Positions 1-9,240 are shown, counted from the first letter of the stretch. The stretch: 64,000 bases of DNA from Sporomusa acidovorans (GCF_900101845.1 NZ_FNAM01000007.1:83048-147047), one strand, 5' to 3'. Program-made: numbers and translations. Notes: a model not told the origin generated them from the sequence alone.

Positions 1-662
1 TCCGGGTGCGCTTGTTCGGTTTGCGCTGTTACTAATGTTAGACTTGCCGCCGATAAACGTGTGGTATCTTGTAAACGTGACAGTTGTTGTTGTTTGCGGT
101 ATTGAAAAGAAATCATTTCCCCCATGAGTTGGACCAATTCATCTAATCGTTCGGCACGGATCTGCACGAAATGATCATGGGGCGGGGACGAAGCGCCCAG
201 GGGAGGCGGCGCATTACTCTCAGGCAACGGCAGGGAAACCCTTTGCTCTGGATAGTGCAGGTTGCTGGAAGCTTCATTCTTAATCATTTTCTCCAATTCG
301 GAACAAATTGGCGGCAGAATGTCCGGTAATGGCCTGTCCGTCGTGGCAGCAGCAACAATTAATTCGCGTGTAGCGTCGGTGCCCTTTAATAAAAGATCCA
401 CGACTTCGCCGGACGGGTGTATTTGCCCATTGCGCAGTTGTTCCAAAACATCTTCAATCCGGTGGGCCACTTCCGCTATGGTTGTTAATTTTAGCATTCT
501 GGCGGCACCTTTTATTGTGTGAGCACTGCGAAAAACCGAATTAAGGGTTTCTCTGGAGAAGCCATCCTTTTCCAGCATAAGTAGTTCTTTTTCAAGCTGA
601 TCGCAATGTTTGGCCGCTTCCGCGGCAAATTTTGCTGTGAACAATTTCATATCTAGTGCCAT
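1..662 (-). CDS. cheA: CheA-family histidine kinase, N-terminal part (cut by left edge)
   Basis: Chemotaxis-type histidine kinase that passes phosphate from its kinase core to an N-terminal Hpt domain. About 220 residues are visible, from ATG at 662 running open to base 1. A strong AGGAGG-type site lies just upstream. The Hpt domain (about residues 1-110) contains the segment SAHTIKGAARML, whose His is the expected phosphorylation site. After a proline-rich linker comes a segment resembling the start of the dimerisation region (IRAERLDELVQLMGEMISF). The kinase and CheW-like domains would lie beyond the edge, so a fused receiver as in WspE-type kinases cannot be seen or excluded. It is the last visible gene of the minus-strand operon that starts at 5473, 38 bases after cheR. 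Confidence 0.9.
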   Translation of the reverse strand, partial: MALDMKLFTAKFAAEAAKHCDQLEKELLMLEKDGFSRETLNSVFRSAHTIKGAARMLKLTTIAEVAHRIEDVLEQLRNGQIHPSGEVVDLLLKGTDATRELIVAAATTDRPLPDILPPICSELEKMIKNEASSNLHYPEQRVSLPLPESNAPPPLGASSPPHDHFVQIRAERLDELVQLMGEMISFQYRKQQQLSRLQDTTRLSAASLTLVTAQTEQAHP

Positions 663-700
663 AACCGGATACTCCTCCTTTCTGTAAGGGTTTGTGAGCC

Positions 701-2209
701 TTAATTTTGTAATTTTGCCAGATTATGCTTGCATAGCTGAATAAAGTCGTCCTGTTGAAAAGGAACTGAAAAAAAACTTAAACCATGTTTTACAAAGTTG
801 CCCTGCTTAAGTATTTTTATAGTTATTTCATATTCCCGTTGGGCGTAAGTGTCTTCTTCCTGGAGTTGATAGACTTCCGCCAAATAAAAGTGAGCCAGCC
901 AGCATTCGGGAGCTACATAGATCGCTTCTCTAAACCGTTGCATTGCTTCAACCGGTTGTCCGGCAAGCTTTGTTGCCATGCCCAACAACAGATAGGCTTC
1001 CAGGCAAAGAGAATCTATGGACAGTGCCTGCCGACAAAACTGTACGGCAGCTTCAAGCTGCTCTTGATTAAGCAAAATAGTAGCTTTCAAGGTATAGGCC
1101 TTAACATAAGAGGAATCGAGGGCAACGATTTCGTCGAGACGGTTAAGTGCCTCCTTATATTGTTTGGATTTTAGCAAATCCAGCGCTGCGGCAAACAGTT
1201 GCCGGCAGCGAGTACCCTTACTATCCGTAGAAGAGAGCGTCTTAGTCCTTGTTACACCGGCGCAGCGGCAATGAGGGATAATTTTAGAAATTTGTTTTTT
1301 TCGTAGTGATGGGAAAGCTGGTCGCAACTGTTTGTTAACTGTAGGTTGTCTGCCTGTTGTGGGGAGCATTCTGGCGACAGTTTGACCAGGCAGCGAGTTG
1401 CCAGCCTGCTTCTGATAGTAGAAGGTTTCGCCATTTTTGATTAATGGAATTTTTCTATTATTATGGTATAAAGTTTCCGTGCAGCTTAGAAATAAGCAAC
1501 CGTCAATATTCAGCAAATCGGCCAAACGCTGAAAGAGTGCTTTCCGCTGTTCTTTAGAAAAATAAATGGAAACATTCCGATAAAATATAATATCCAAACT
1601 TGGCATCCAGTCAGGATAAGCTTGTTCAAATAAGTTTAATGTCTCAAACCGTATTTTTTCTTTAACAGCGTGTTTAATCATAAATTGTTCTTTCTTTACG
1701 CGATAAAAGTACTTATCCCGGATAGCTTTGGGACAGGAACGGAAAGAATATAAGCCATAAACGCCGGCTTGTGCTTTTTTTATGGCTTTTTCATCAACGT
1801 CTATGCCAATGACCTCAAAGTCCCAGTCAATTCCCGCCCCAGGCACAGCCAGAGCAGCTATTGCCAGCGAATAGGCTTCTTCGCCTGTTGAACAACCGGC
1901 GCTCATTAGACGAAGAAATGGATAGGGACTCCTAGCTTTTACTAACTGGGGAATGAGTTCCCGGCTTAAAATAGTAAAATGCGAAGGCTCGCGAAAAAAA
2001 TAAGTTTCGTGAACAGTTAAAAGATTTACAAGGAGTAATAATTCCTTTGGCTGTTGTTCAATGAGCTGCAGATAATCGCCAATACTAGTCATTCTGCAGG
2101 TTTTCATCCGCATTTGGATAGCTTCTTGCAATAGCTTTAACCGTTGCTGACGAAATTCCAGACCATATTGTTTGTTAATGAACAAACTGATTTTTTCTAA
2201 CTCATACAT
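701..2209 (-). CDS. cheR: CheR-type methyltransferase with C-terminal TPR repeats
   Basis: S-adenosylmethionine-dependent protein-glutamate methyltransferase that adapts the chemoreceptor of this operon. The N-terminal CheR domain spans about residues 1-270, with the TVHETYFFR motif near 65-73 and the SAM-binding motif SAGCSTGEEAYS near 103-114. The usual CRNVLIYF motif reads YRNVSIYF here. A low-complexity linker is followed by tetratricopeptide-like helices at about 335-455. At 502 residues it is much longer than plain CheR (about 270); TPR-bearing CheR proteins are typical of non-flagellar systems such as Wsp. It sits 18 bases after cheB and 38 before cheA in the same operon. Confidence 0.92.
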   Translation of the reverse strand: MYELEKISLFINKQYGLEFRQQRLKLLQEAIQMRMKTCRMTSIGDYLQLIEQQPKELLLLVNLLTVHETYFFREPSHFTILSRELIPQLVKARSPYPFLRLMSAGCSTGEEAYSLAIAALAVPGAGIDWDFEVIGIDVDEKAIKKAQAGVYGLYSFRSCPKAIRDKYFYRVKKEQFMIKHAVKEKIRFETLNLFEQAYPDWMPSLDIIFYRNVSIYFSKEQRKALFQRLADLLNIDGCLFLSCTETLYHNNRKIPLIKNGETFYYQKQAGNSLPGQTVARMLPTTGRQPTVNKQLRPAFPSLRKKQISKIIPHCRCAGVTRTKTLSSTDSKGTRCRQLFAAALDLLKSKQYKEALNRLDEIVALDSSYVKAYTLKATILLNQEQLEAAVQFCRQALSIDSLCLEAYLLLGMATKLAGQPVEAMQRFREAIYVAPECWLAHFYLAEVYQLQEEDTYAQREYEITIKILKQGNFVKHGLSFFSVPFQQDDFIQLCKHNLAKLQN

Positions 2210-2227
2210 CGTAATTCAGTTGCCTTC

Positions 2228-2962
2228 CTAACCATAACCTATTACCTTGGTTAATATCGACGAAATATCATTGGCGGCGGCGATATAATCGGCTAAACCG
2301 CTTTCAATTACCAGTCTGGGCATATTGTAGATCAGTGAAGTTTGCTCATTTTGCGCGATGGTAATTCCGCCGGCTGCTTTGATGGCCTGCATTCCGTTAA
2401 CCCCGTCCTGCCCCATACCTGTCAGAATGATGCCCACCGCCGCCTCACGGTACTTATGGGCGATAGAAGAAAGCAGCCTGTCACAGGAGGGATGATAAAT
2501 TTGTCCAGGGAAAAAAGGCGAAAGCTCAATGGTGCCGTTTATCGTCACCTGCGCATTGTATTCCGGCGGGGCAATGAATACTTTGCCTGCGGCCAGCGGC
2601 TCCGCTTGCGAGGCGACTTTTACGGTAAGTGGGGTTTTATGGTCAAGCCAGTCAGCCAAAGCTTCGGCAAAACCTTCGGAAATATGCTGGGCGATTATGA
2701 TGGGAACCGGAAAATCGGCAGACAACTGGGAAAGAATGATTTCCAATACCCTTGCGCCGCCTAAGGAAGAGGCAATGGCTATTACTTTGACATGCCGGTT
2801 TATTTGATCTTTTGGGGCGGCAGTTTGCGATTTTAGCTGTTTCCTGCGGCTGATATGGCGAATGACTTTGACCCCGACCAGTAGTTTGATTTTGCGGATA
2901 AACGGCAGATAATGCGCTGCCTGGATGCTAGGTTTTTCAATAACGTTCTTGGGAGTTTTCAT
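2228..2962 (-). CDS. cheB: CheB-type protein-glutamate methylesterase lacking a receiver domain
   Basis: Methylesterase/deamidase that removes methyl groups from chemoreceptors. The catalytic triad is visible: Ser66 in the ASSLGG segment, His93 in AQHISEGF and Asp186 in TGMGQDG. The usual N-terminal REC domain is absent, replaced by about 57 residues of basic sequence (including HISRRKQLK). Control by CheA phosphorylation therefore cannot work in the standard way. It lies 11 bases after the receptor gene and 18 before cheR, so it is co-transcribed. The full-length CheB at 44008 serves as an internal comparison and does carry a receiver. Confidence 0.9.
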   Translation of the reverse strand: MKTPKNVIEKPSIQAAHYLPFIRKIKLLVGVKVIRHISRRKQLKSQTAAPKDQINRHVKVIAIASSLGGARVLEIILSQLSADFPVPIIIAQHISEGFAEALADWLDHKTPLTVKVASQAEPLAAGKVFIAPPEYNAQVTINGTIELSPFFPGQIYHPSCDRLLSSIAHKYREAAVGIILTGMGQDGVNGMQAIKAAGGITIAQNEQTSLIYNMPRLVIESGLADYIAAANDISSILTKVIGYG

Positions 2963-2973
2963 AACGTTTCCGC

Positions 2974-4503
2974 CTACCCGCCGATTTGATTCGCCGCCGT
3001 AGTTTTTTTGCCGCCATCGACGACAGCTTCCAAGTCTTCGGCCAGATTCGTCAGTTCCTTACTAATATTTTTGGTTTGTTGGATGGCTGCCGTATGGTCA
3101 TTTGTCCCTTGCTTTATTTGCCTTAACGCGGTTAGTACCTGTTCACCCGCTGTCTGCTGCTGCTGAATAGAGAGAACAATCTGCTGGACGGCATCTGTCG
3201 TCTGATCCGCCGCATGCTCAATATCATAAATAATAGAAACCGTGCGTTCCGAATAAGCCATTCCCTCTTCAATTTCTTTCGTATTCTTTTCCGAAGCGAC
3301 CACTTGCCGGCTTACCGCCGCTACGATTTCATTAATTTTTATTTCAATTTCTTTGGTTGACGCCATGACACTGTCTGCCAGACGCCTGATTTCCAGAGCA
3401 ACTACGCCGAAGCGTTTTCCCGCTTCACCCGCGCTGGCGGCTTCTAAAGCAGCATTAAAGGCAATCAGCCGGGTTTGGTTGGCGATATCGTTAATCAACT
3501 CTCTGACTTTGTTTATTTCATTTGATTTATGACCTAATGCCACAATTTCTTTGATATTTACCTGGTTATCATGGTAAATTTCTTTCATTTTTGCCATTAG
3601 GGCATCCACTTCCGCAACTCCCTGACGGGTTTTTTCCAAAGTTTGCGCAGCGCTGTCGGCAACACCCTGGCTGTGATTCGTAATAAGAACGGCAGATGAG
3701 GAAAATTCCTCCATGGTTGCGGATATCTCACTGACCGAGGAGGAGAGCTCAATAGAGAAGCTGGCCTGATTGGTAACGGTTTCGTCTATTTTAGCTGCAT
3801 AGGTATTTACTTTGGTGATGGCGCCGGCTAACGGTTTAGTTATGTAGCGGTTGATGAAGAATATGGCGGAAATGATAATCAGTACCAGGGCAAAAACCGT
3901 TATCAGCAAATACCGTTGAATGGTGCTCCGTACTTCCTGCTGAATATCATTTTTTTCTTTATTCATAGCGGACTCTACGTCATTTAGATATTCACCCGTT
4001 ACCACAAGCCAATTCCATTTACCGATAACTTTGCCATAGGACAATTTTGATTCTACTTTCGCGGTTTTGGGATTAAGCCAGGTGTACTGAATGGTGCCTT
4101 CTCCGTTTTCACGGCATTGTTCAAGCAGGGTCGGCCAAAAAACATGGTTATCGGCATCTTTGATTACTGCTAGCGGTTGGCCTTCCAAGCTTTGGTCAAT
4201 ATGCACAGCCATACTGCCGTTCATATTGATGACTAAAAAGTAACCGTCATCCCCATAGCGGACATTGCGGACAAATTGTTTTGCCTCTTCTTCCGGCAGG
4301 AAAGAAATAGCACTGGAAATGGCTTCCACAAGATCTTTCATGTTGTCGATTTTTTGTTTATAAAGCAGTTCCCGATATTCCTGTACGCGGATCTCGCCGC
4401 GTTCAAGGGTACCGGTAACAGAAACGAAAGACAGTACTGCGACCAGACAGCATAGAAAAAGAGCCGTAAGTCCGATTAATTTACCTTTTAGGCTGCAGTT
4501 CAT
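2974..4503 (-). CDS. Methyl-accepting chemotaxis protein with periplasmic single-Cache domain
   Basis: Transmembrane chemoreceptor of 509 residues. TM1 lies at about residues 8-30, followed by an extracytoplasmic segment of about 165 residues with single-Cache (sCache_2) hallmarks (YGDDGYFLVINMNG, WLVVTGEY). TM2 is at about 198-218, then the cytoplasmic signalling helix bundle. No clear HAMP domain follows TM2. The hairpin tip is unusual: it reads NQTRLIAFNAALEAASAGE where most receptors have [18 protein letters not shown], so the second Arg of the tip is Ser. It probably signals only through the dedicated CheW/CheA of this operon. Confidence 0.9.
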   Translation of the reverse strand: MNCSLKGKLIGLTALFLCCLVAVLSFVSVTGTLERGEIRVQEYRELLYKQKIDNMKDLVEAISSAISFLPEEEAKQFVRNVRYGDDGYFLVINMNGSMAVHIDQSLEGQPLAVIKDADNHVFWPTLLEQCRENGEGTIQYTWLNPKTAKVESKLSYGKVIGKWNWLVVTGEYLNDVESAMNKEKNDIQQEVRSTIQRYLLITVFALVLIIISAIFFINRYITKPLAGAITKVNTYAAKIDETVTNQASFSIELSSSVSEISATMEEFSSSAVLITNHSQGVADSAAQTLEKTRQGVAEVDALMAKMKEIYHDNQVNIKEIVALGHKSNEINKVRELINDIANQTRLIAFNAALEAASAGEAGKRFGVVALEIRRLADSVMASTKEIEIKINEIVAAVSRQVVASEKNTKEIEEGMAYSERTVSIIYDIEHAADQTTDAVQQIVLSIQQQQTAGEQVLTALRQIKQGTNDHTAAIQQTKNISKELTNLAEDLEAVVDGGKKTTAANQIGG

Positions 4504-4533
4504 GGTTATACCCTCCTTGTTGAATAAATTACG

Positions 4534-4941
4534 TTATACCTGTTTGCCAGTGCTGCCCGTAAAGTGCATATGCATAAACGATTGGTTTTTGTAAAAATCA
4601 ATGAGTATGATCAGGTCGCGTTCCTGTGGCAACAAGCCCCATACGCCTTTTTTTTCTGCAGAACCGGTTAACATAGCAGGCAGACTGCAAATACTGCCGA
4701 TGTTACAGGTTGCAATCTCATCAGGTTCGGTAATAAGAATTGGTGTTTGCAACTTGTGCTTGATAAGCAGTATTTTTGGATATCTGCAGGACGCAAGCGA
4801 AGTTGTGTCCAGTAATTCTGCTAAACTTACGGCAGGTAGAGCGGCATCAGCATTTTGCAAATGGGCAATCTGGTCCAGGTCGATTCCATAACGGTTAGCT
4901 CCTAGTGAGACAATCAATAATTGAAGTTCGTTTTGTTCCAT
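4534..4941 (-). CDS. Divergent CheW-like adaptor protein
   Basis: A 135-residue protein between cheW and the receptor gene. It is shorter than ordinary CheW (about 150-170) and weakly conserved. It begins with a beta-rich segment (LQLLIVSLGANRYGIDL) like the CheW fold opening and ends with LIILIDFYKN, which resembles the CheW strand preceding its C-terminus. Position and length suggest a second, degenerate scaffold protein, as in systems with two CheW proteins (wspB/wspD). No enzymatic motif is seen. The assignment rests on context plus weak fold resemblance. Confidence 0.6.
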   Translation of the reverse strand: MEQNELQLLIVSLGANRYGIDLDQIAHLQNADAALPAVSLAELLDTTSLASCRYPKILLIKHKLQTPILITEPDEIATCNIGSICSLPAMLTGSAEKKGVWGLLPQERDLIILIDFYKNQSFMHMHFTGSTGKQV

Positions 4942-4954
4942 TGTGGCAGCCCCG

Positions 4955-5473
4955 TTATGAATTGACTTTCTCTATAATCATGACAGCGTCCAAAACAGTG
5001 ACCGGTTGATTATCATAATCAAACTGACTGCTTGCAAACTGTCTGATATGCTCATTAAGCGTTGGCAGTATCGGCTTGTTTTGCGAGGCAGGCACTTCGA
5101 CAACGTCGATAATGTTATCAATCAGAATACTGTTTCGTTCGTCGCCTGAACGTAGCATCACCAGGTAAGCGCCGGTTGCTTCCTGCCCTGGTTTAGCTAT
5201 TCCCAGGATTTGTTTTACATCAAGTACAGCAGCTATGTCGCCGCCTATATTCACCACACCCGGGATAAAGGCATTTGCCCCGGGAATCCAGGTTAGCTGC
5301 GTGAAAGGAACTATCTGGCGAGCATGGCTGTCGGGGAAAGCGAATAAATATTCAGCAAGCTGAAAAATAAAGAAGCTAATCCGGCCTTCATCAACGTCCA
5401 TTTCTTTTTTTTCGTATTGCTGGTCACTCATCTGTCTGAGAATCGTATCGCTTTTTAGCGGTTTATTAGTCAA
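4955..5473 (-). CDS. cheW: CheW-type chemotaxis adaptor
   Basis: Scaffold protein that links receptor to CheA. In its 172 residues the CheW core is recognisable: FQLAEYLFAFP, ITQ-like turn at FTQLTWIPGANAF, VNIGGDIAAVLDVKQIL and SILIDNIIDVVEVP. The start is TTG at 5473, with an AGGGAGG site about 11 bases upstream. It is the first gene of the minus-strand chemosensory operon, and only 13 bases separate it from the next gene. The N-terminal 25 residues or so are polar and lie outside the conserved domain. Confidence 0.9.
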   Translation of the reverse strand: MTNKPLKSDTILRQMSDQQYEKKEMDVDEGRISFFIFQLAEYLFAFPDSHARQIVPFTQLTWIPGANAFIPGVVNIGGDIAAVLDVKQILGIAKPGQEATGAYLVMLRSGDERNSILIDNIIDVVEVPASQNKPILPTLNEHIRQFASSQFDYDNQPVTVLDAVMIIEKVNS

Positions 5474-5680
5474 CTTGTCGCTTGCCTCCCTTACTATACT
5501 ATAGTTCTACTATAGCATGAAGCTGTTTTACCTTACCAGTGTTTTTTCATGGCAGCAGCCAGGGAAATGACAGTTATGCAGGAACAGGCAGAAAGGTAAG
5601 CCGGGGTTGCTAACTGGACGAATGCTTAATTTGGTGGTAATATTGAAATAATACCCTTTTGCTAAAGGAGTTTGGAATTT
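5474..5680. promoter_or_regulatory. Divergent intergenic region with repeated ACTATAG heptamer
   Basis: The gap separates the minus-strand chemosensory operon from the plus-strand exporter. Two copies of ACTATAG, 11 bases apart, lie near 5497-5514, just before the cheW ribosome site. They could be overlapping -10 elements or a small operator. No convincing -35 partner was found. The rest of the gap shows no gene. Confidence 0.35.
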
Positions 5681-6598
5681 ATGAGTGCGTTAAAATCAAA
5701 TATGCTGCTGTTGCTTGCGGCTGCAATCTGGGGATTTGCGTTTGTAGCGCAGCGGGTAGGCATGGACCATGTCGGTCCGTTTACGTTTAACGGCGTTCGG
5801 TTTCTGTTAGGCAGTTTTTCTTTATTGCCCCTGATTTTCTACTTTCGTAATAAACCGCAATCATCGGGACAAACCGTCCCCAGGGGATCTTTATTGCCCG
5901 GCTTTTTAGCCGGTTTGGTTTTATTTACGGCAGCTTCACTGCAGCAAATTGGACTTATGTATACAACCGCAGGCAAGGCTGCTTTTGTCACTTGTCTGTA
6001 TATTGTACTTGTGCCGATTTTCGGGATATTTCTCAAGCAACGTGCCGGTAAAAGCATCTGGTTTAGTTCCCTGTTAGCGGTGGCCGGCTTGTATTTGCTG
6101 TGTGTCAAGGAAAGTTTTTTTATTTCTTATGGTGATTTCCTGCAGCTAGTGGGTGCTTTATTCTGGACGGCGCATATTTTACTGATTGACCATTTTTCCG
6201 GACGTGTGGATGCATTACAGTTATCTTTGTTTCAGTGTATTACCTGCGGCTCTTTGAGTTTGGGCACGGCGTTTTTATTGGAAACGGTAACCCTTGAAGG
6301 ATTAAGCGGAGCCTTGATCCCTATTCTTTATGGCGGTTTCGGTTCTGTGGGAATTGCTTATACGCTGCAAATCGTTGGGCAAAAGTATTCGCCGCCGGCG
6401 CATGCCGCCATTATTCTCAGTATGGAAACAGTTTTTGCCACTTTGGGCGGCTTTTTGCTGCTTGACGAACGTCTGGGGTTTAGGGAACTGGTCGGTTGTG
6501 CGCTTATGCTGGCAGGCATGTTGTTGACGCAACTGCAAAGTATCCAGTCAGCGGTCAAAGAAGGTATAGCGGAAGAAGCTGGTGGCAAGGCGAGTTGA
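5681..6598 (+). CDS. EamA/DMT-family membrane exporter (first of two)
   Basis: Ten-helix drug/metabolite transporter, presumably an inner-membrane exporter of amino acids or other metabolites; the substrate is unknown. Two EamA repeats of about 140 residues are visible, the second starting near FLQLVGALFWTAHILLIDHF and ending with METVFATLGGFLLLDERL, a family signature. ATG at 5681 is chosen because AAAGGAG at 5664-5670 gives a spacing of 10. An in-frame TTG at 5672 would be only one base from that site. Length of 305 residues is normal. A paralogue follows 93 bases downstream. Confidence 0.9.
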   Translation: MSALKSNMLLLLAAAIWGFAFVAQRVGMDHVGPFTFNGVRFLLGSFSLLPLIFYFRNKPQSSGQTVPRGSLLPGFLAGLVLFTAASLQQIGLMYTTAGKAAFVTCLYIVLVPIFGIFLKQRAGKSIWFSSLLAVAGLYLLCVKESFFISYGDFLQLVGALFWTAHILLIDHFSGRVDALQLSLFQCITCGSLSLGTAFLLETVTLEGLSGALIPILYGGFGSVGIAYTLQIVGQKYSPPAHAAIILSMETVFATLGGFLLLDERLGFRELVGCALMLAGMLLTQLQSIQSAVKEGIAEEAGGKAS

Positions 6599-6691
6599 GT
6601 GAGCAGTGAACTACTGCCCGAAATCAATTTTTTACAATACACCTGCAATCCGGGATGATAGGATAGAAAAAAATGCAGGAAGGTGTTATTT

Positions 6692-7651
6692 ATGCGGGAG
6701 AATATGGGAGAAATGCAAACCAACACGGGGTTAGGAGATAAGAAATACATACTGGCCAACTTATTAATGGCCGTGACGATTCTCTTTTGGGGAATATCCT
6801 ATGTAAGTATCAAAATTACGGTAACCGAAGTGCCGCCTGTTACCATGGCGGCCATTCGGTTTATAATTGCCTCAGTCTTATTGTGGGGACTGCTAAAACG
6901 GCTTGAACCTGAGGCAAAACTGGCTAAAGCCGACCGGTTGCCGATGGCTTTAGCCGGTTGCCTGGGCATTACACTTTATTTTTATTTTGAGAACATCGGC
7001 GTAAAACTGACGACAGCCGCCAATGCCTCACTTATAGTCACTATCATTCCTATTTTGGCCATTGGCCTGGATATTTTGTTTTTTGGCGCCAGGGTATCGG
7101 TACTCAAACTGGTGGGAATCGCTATTGCGATTGTTGGTACCTATTTTTCCGTTACAGCCAACGGTGAACTGGACTTAAAATCCGCCAATTTCGTGGGAAA
7201 TTTACTGGTGGTGGGAGCGATGCTTTCCTGGACCTTTTATACACTTGCCAGCAGATCGCTGCAGAAAAAATATTCAGGAATGTGCATGACCACGTATCAG
7301 ACGATAATTGGCACAGCGCTTCTCATTCCGCTGGCTCTCACCGAACGAAATGAGTGGCACGCATTTTCTTTACAGGCATGGGGGCATATTTTATTTTTGT
7401 CGGTATGCTGTTCGGTGCTTGGCTATCTGTTTTATATGTATGTCCTCAAACAGTTGGATGTTGCCATTACCACGTTATATCTTAACTTAGTTCCCGTGGT
7501 TGGCGTAATCAGCGGCTATTTTATTCTCGGTGAAAATGTGTTGCCTATTCAGATGGCCGGAGGGGCATTGACCCTGTTGGCAATTGTTGTTATGAATTTT
7601 GAGAAAGCAAGACAAAAAAATATGGAAGAAGATGCGGTAAAAGAGGTATAA
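6692..7651 (+). CDS. EamA/DMT-family membrane exporter (second of two)
   Basis: Second ten-helix DMT exporter, 319 residues, with two EamA domains (first from NLLMAVTILFWGISYVSIK, second from NLLVVGAMLSWTFYTLASR). The closing signature LNLVPVVGVISGYFILGENV is typical of the family. ATG at 6692 is preferred because AGGAAGG at 6677-6683 is 8 bases upstream; the in-frame GTG at 6683 overlaps that site. The sequences of the two neighbouring exporters differ considerably, so they are not a recent duplication. The substrate cannot be read from the sequence. Confidence 0.9.
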   Translation: MRENMGEMQTNTGLGDKKYILANLLMAVTILFWGISYVSIKITVTEVPPVTMAAIRFIIASVLLWGLLKRLEPEAKLAKADRLPMALAGCLGITLYFYFENIGVKLTTAANASLIVTIIPILAIGLDILFFGARVSVLKLVGIAIAIVGTYFSVTANGELDLKSANFVGNLLVVGAMLSWTFYTLASRSLQKKYSGMCMTTYQTIIGTALLIPLALTERNEWHAFSLQAWGHILFLSVCCSVLGYLFYMYVLKQLDVAITTLYLNLVPVVGVISGYFILGENVLPIQMAGGALTLLAIVVMNFEKARQKNMEEDAVKEV

Positions 7652-7858
7652 TTTCCCGGGGAATAGTCGAATTTTGCTTGAGTAAAGAAGACAAAATCTG
7701 AATCTATAGAAAAAACGATAATTGGTCAAGCTGGCAGTAACATTCGCTGGTAATAGTTGAACTCCGATTTTACTGGCGCCCTGCTTGTAAACCTATATTA
7801 TATGCTGTAAAAATGGGCTTCGCTAGGCCCTGCTGTGAATTTTTTGAAGGGAGAGACC

Positions 7859-8725
7859 ATGACATCACGAGTTCCACGAATTGCAGCCGTTCACGACATG
7901 TCCTGCTTCGGACGGTGTTCTTTAACAGTCATTATACCCATATTATCCTGCCTTGGTATGCAAGTGTGCCCATTACCGACAGCGGTGCTCAGTACTCACC
8001 TGGGGGGGTTTAACGAAATTTCCTTTTGCGATTTTACGGAGCGTATGCCTTACTTTTATCATCATTGGCAAAAGGAAGGAATTGTCTTTGACTGCATTTA
8101 TAGCGGCTTCTTAGCCTCAGAGCAGCAGATTGATACGGTCGCTGATTTTATCGAAAAATTTTCAGCAACTAAACCCATGGTTCTGGTTGACCCGGTAATG
8201 GGGGATGAGGGGAAGCTCTATTCGGTTTATACACTGCAAATGCGCGAGCATATGCAGCGACTTGTCGGTAAAGCTGATATCATTACGCCTAACTTTACGG
8301 AGGCCTGTTTTTTATTGGGCGAACCCTATGAAGAACAGGGGGTGGATGGCGCTGTACTGCAAGAATGGCTGGTCCGGCTGGCCGGTTTTGGCCCTTCCAT
8401 TGTAGTTGTGACAGGAATTCCCACTGCGGGCGCGCAATTGATGAATATTGCCTATGAACGGAGTACTGGCACTTTTTCGCAGGTGGTCAGCGAGCACATT
8501 CCCGTCAAATATCCAGGGACAGGCGATATTTTTGCCAGTATTTTGGCGGGTGCCCTCTTGGCGCAACGTCCTGTACCCGCGGCGATACAACTGGCGGCTG
8601 ATTTTATAGCAATGACGGTTAAAACCACTTATGAAGCGGGTACACCCAGACGAGAGGGTGTCATGCTGGAAAAATACCTGCCTTGGTTGTGTCAAGCCTG
8701 GCAAAAGCGTAATGACAGCTTTTAA
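7859..8725 (+). CDS. pdxK: Pyridoxal/pyridoxamine kinase
   Basis: ATP-dependent kinase of the ribokinase-like PdxK/PdxY family, phosphorylating B6 vitamers for salvage in the cytoplasm. The N-terminal HDMSCFGRCSL segment and PTAVLSTHLGGF contribute to the substrate site. VDPVMGDEGKLY and the C-terminal KYPGTGDIFASILAG, with the GTGD anion hole and catalytic Asp, are diagnostic. ATG at 7859 is chosen because GAAGGGAG ends 5 bases before it; the upstream in-frame GTG at 7835 has no ribosome site. The ECF vitamin-transporter S component at 10444 probably was the next gene of the operon before an IS element inserted between them. Confidence 0.93.
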   Translation: MTSRVPRIAAVHDMSCFGRCSLTVIIPILSCLGMQVCPLPTAVLSTHLGGFNEISFCDFTERMPYFYHHWQKEGIVFDCIYSGFLASEQQIDTVADFIEKFSATKPMVLVDPVMGDEGKLYSVYTLQMREHMQRLVGKADIITPNFTEACFLLGEPYEEQGVDGAVLQEWLVRLAGFGPSIVVVTGIPTAGAQLMNIAYERSTGTFSQVVSEHIPVKYPGTGDIFASILAGALLAQRPVPAAIQLAADFIAMTVKTTYEAGTPRREGVMLEKYLPWLCQAWQKRNDSF

Positions 8726-8837
8726 GTGATCATTTTACAGCAACGTAGCTGAAAGCCCACCGCTTTAACCGTGGGATGAAAGCAGCTTCGCGTAATTCTT
8801 TGTTGTAGTATAACGTAATAACTGATACAATATAAAT

Positions 8838-9236
8838 ATGGGACAAGAATATAGAAGAACTCAAACCACCGTTTCTCTAATCAACTATCATTTTGTTTTC
8901 TGCCCGCGGTACAGGCGTAAAGTGCTGATCAGCGAAGTCGAAAAACGTTTCCGCGAAATTCTGCAAAGAATTTGCGAGGAAAATGACTTCATCATTGTTG
9001 CGCTTGAAGTTATGCCGGAACACGTACACCTATTTTTAAACTCCCCACCGTCAATCAGTCCATCGGATATCATGGCAAAAGTGAAAGGAGCGACATCAAG
9101 ACAACTGCGGCAGGAATTTCAACACCTGCGGCACTTGCCAAGTCTTTGGACACGTTCATTCTTCTGTTCTACGGCTGGAAACGTATCCAGTGAAACCATA
9201 GCCCGGTACATCGCCGAACAAAAGACAAGGGGGTGA
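8838..9236 (+). CDS. tnpA: TnpA, Y1-HuH single-strand transposase (IS200/IS605)
   Basis: Catalyses excision and integration of the single-stranded form of the element. At 132 residues it is normal for IS200-type TnpA. The HuH metal motif is HVHLF near residues 61-65. The catalytic tyrosine is in SSETIARYIAEQ near the C-terminus. Conserved YHFVFCPRYRRKVL at the start and LWTRSFFCSTAGNV before the Tyr match the family. It appears intact, so the element may still move even though its tnpB is broken. The tnpB start lies 4 bases downstream. Confidence 0.95.
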   Translation: MGQEYRRTQTTVSLINYHFVFCPRYRRKVLISEVEKRFREILQRICEENDFIIVALEVMPEHVHLFLNSPPSISPSDIMAKVKGATSRQLRQEFQHLRHLPSLWTRSFFCSTAGNVSSETIARYIAEQKTRG

Positions 9237-9240
9237 TAAA

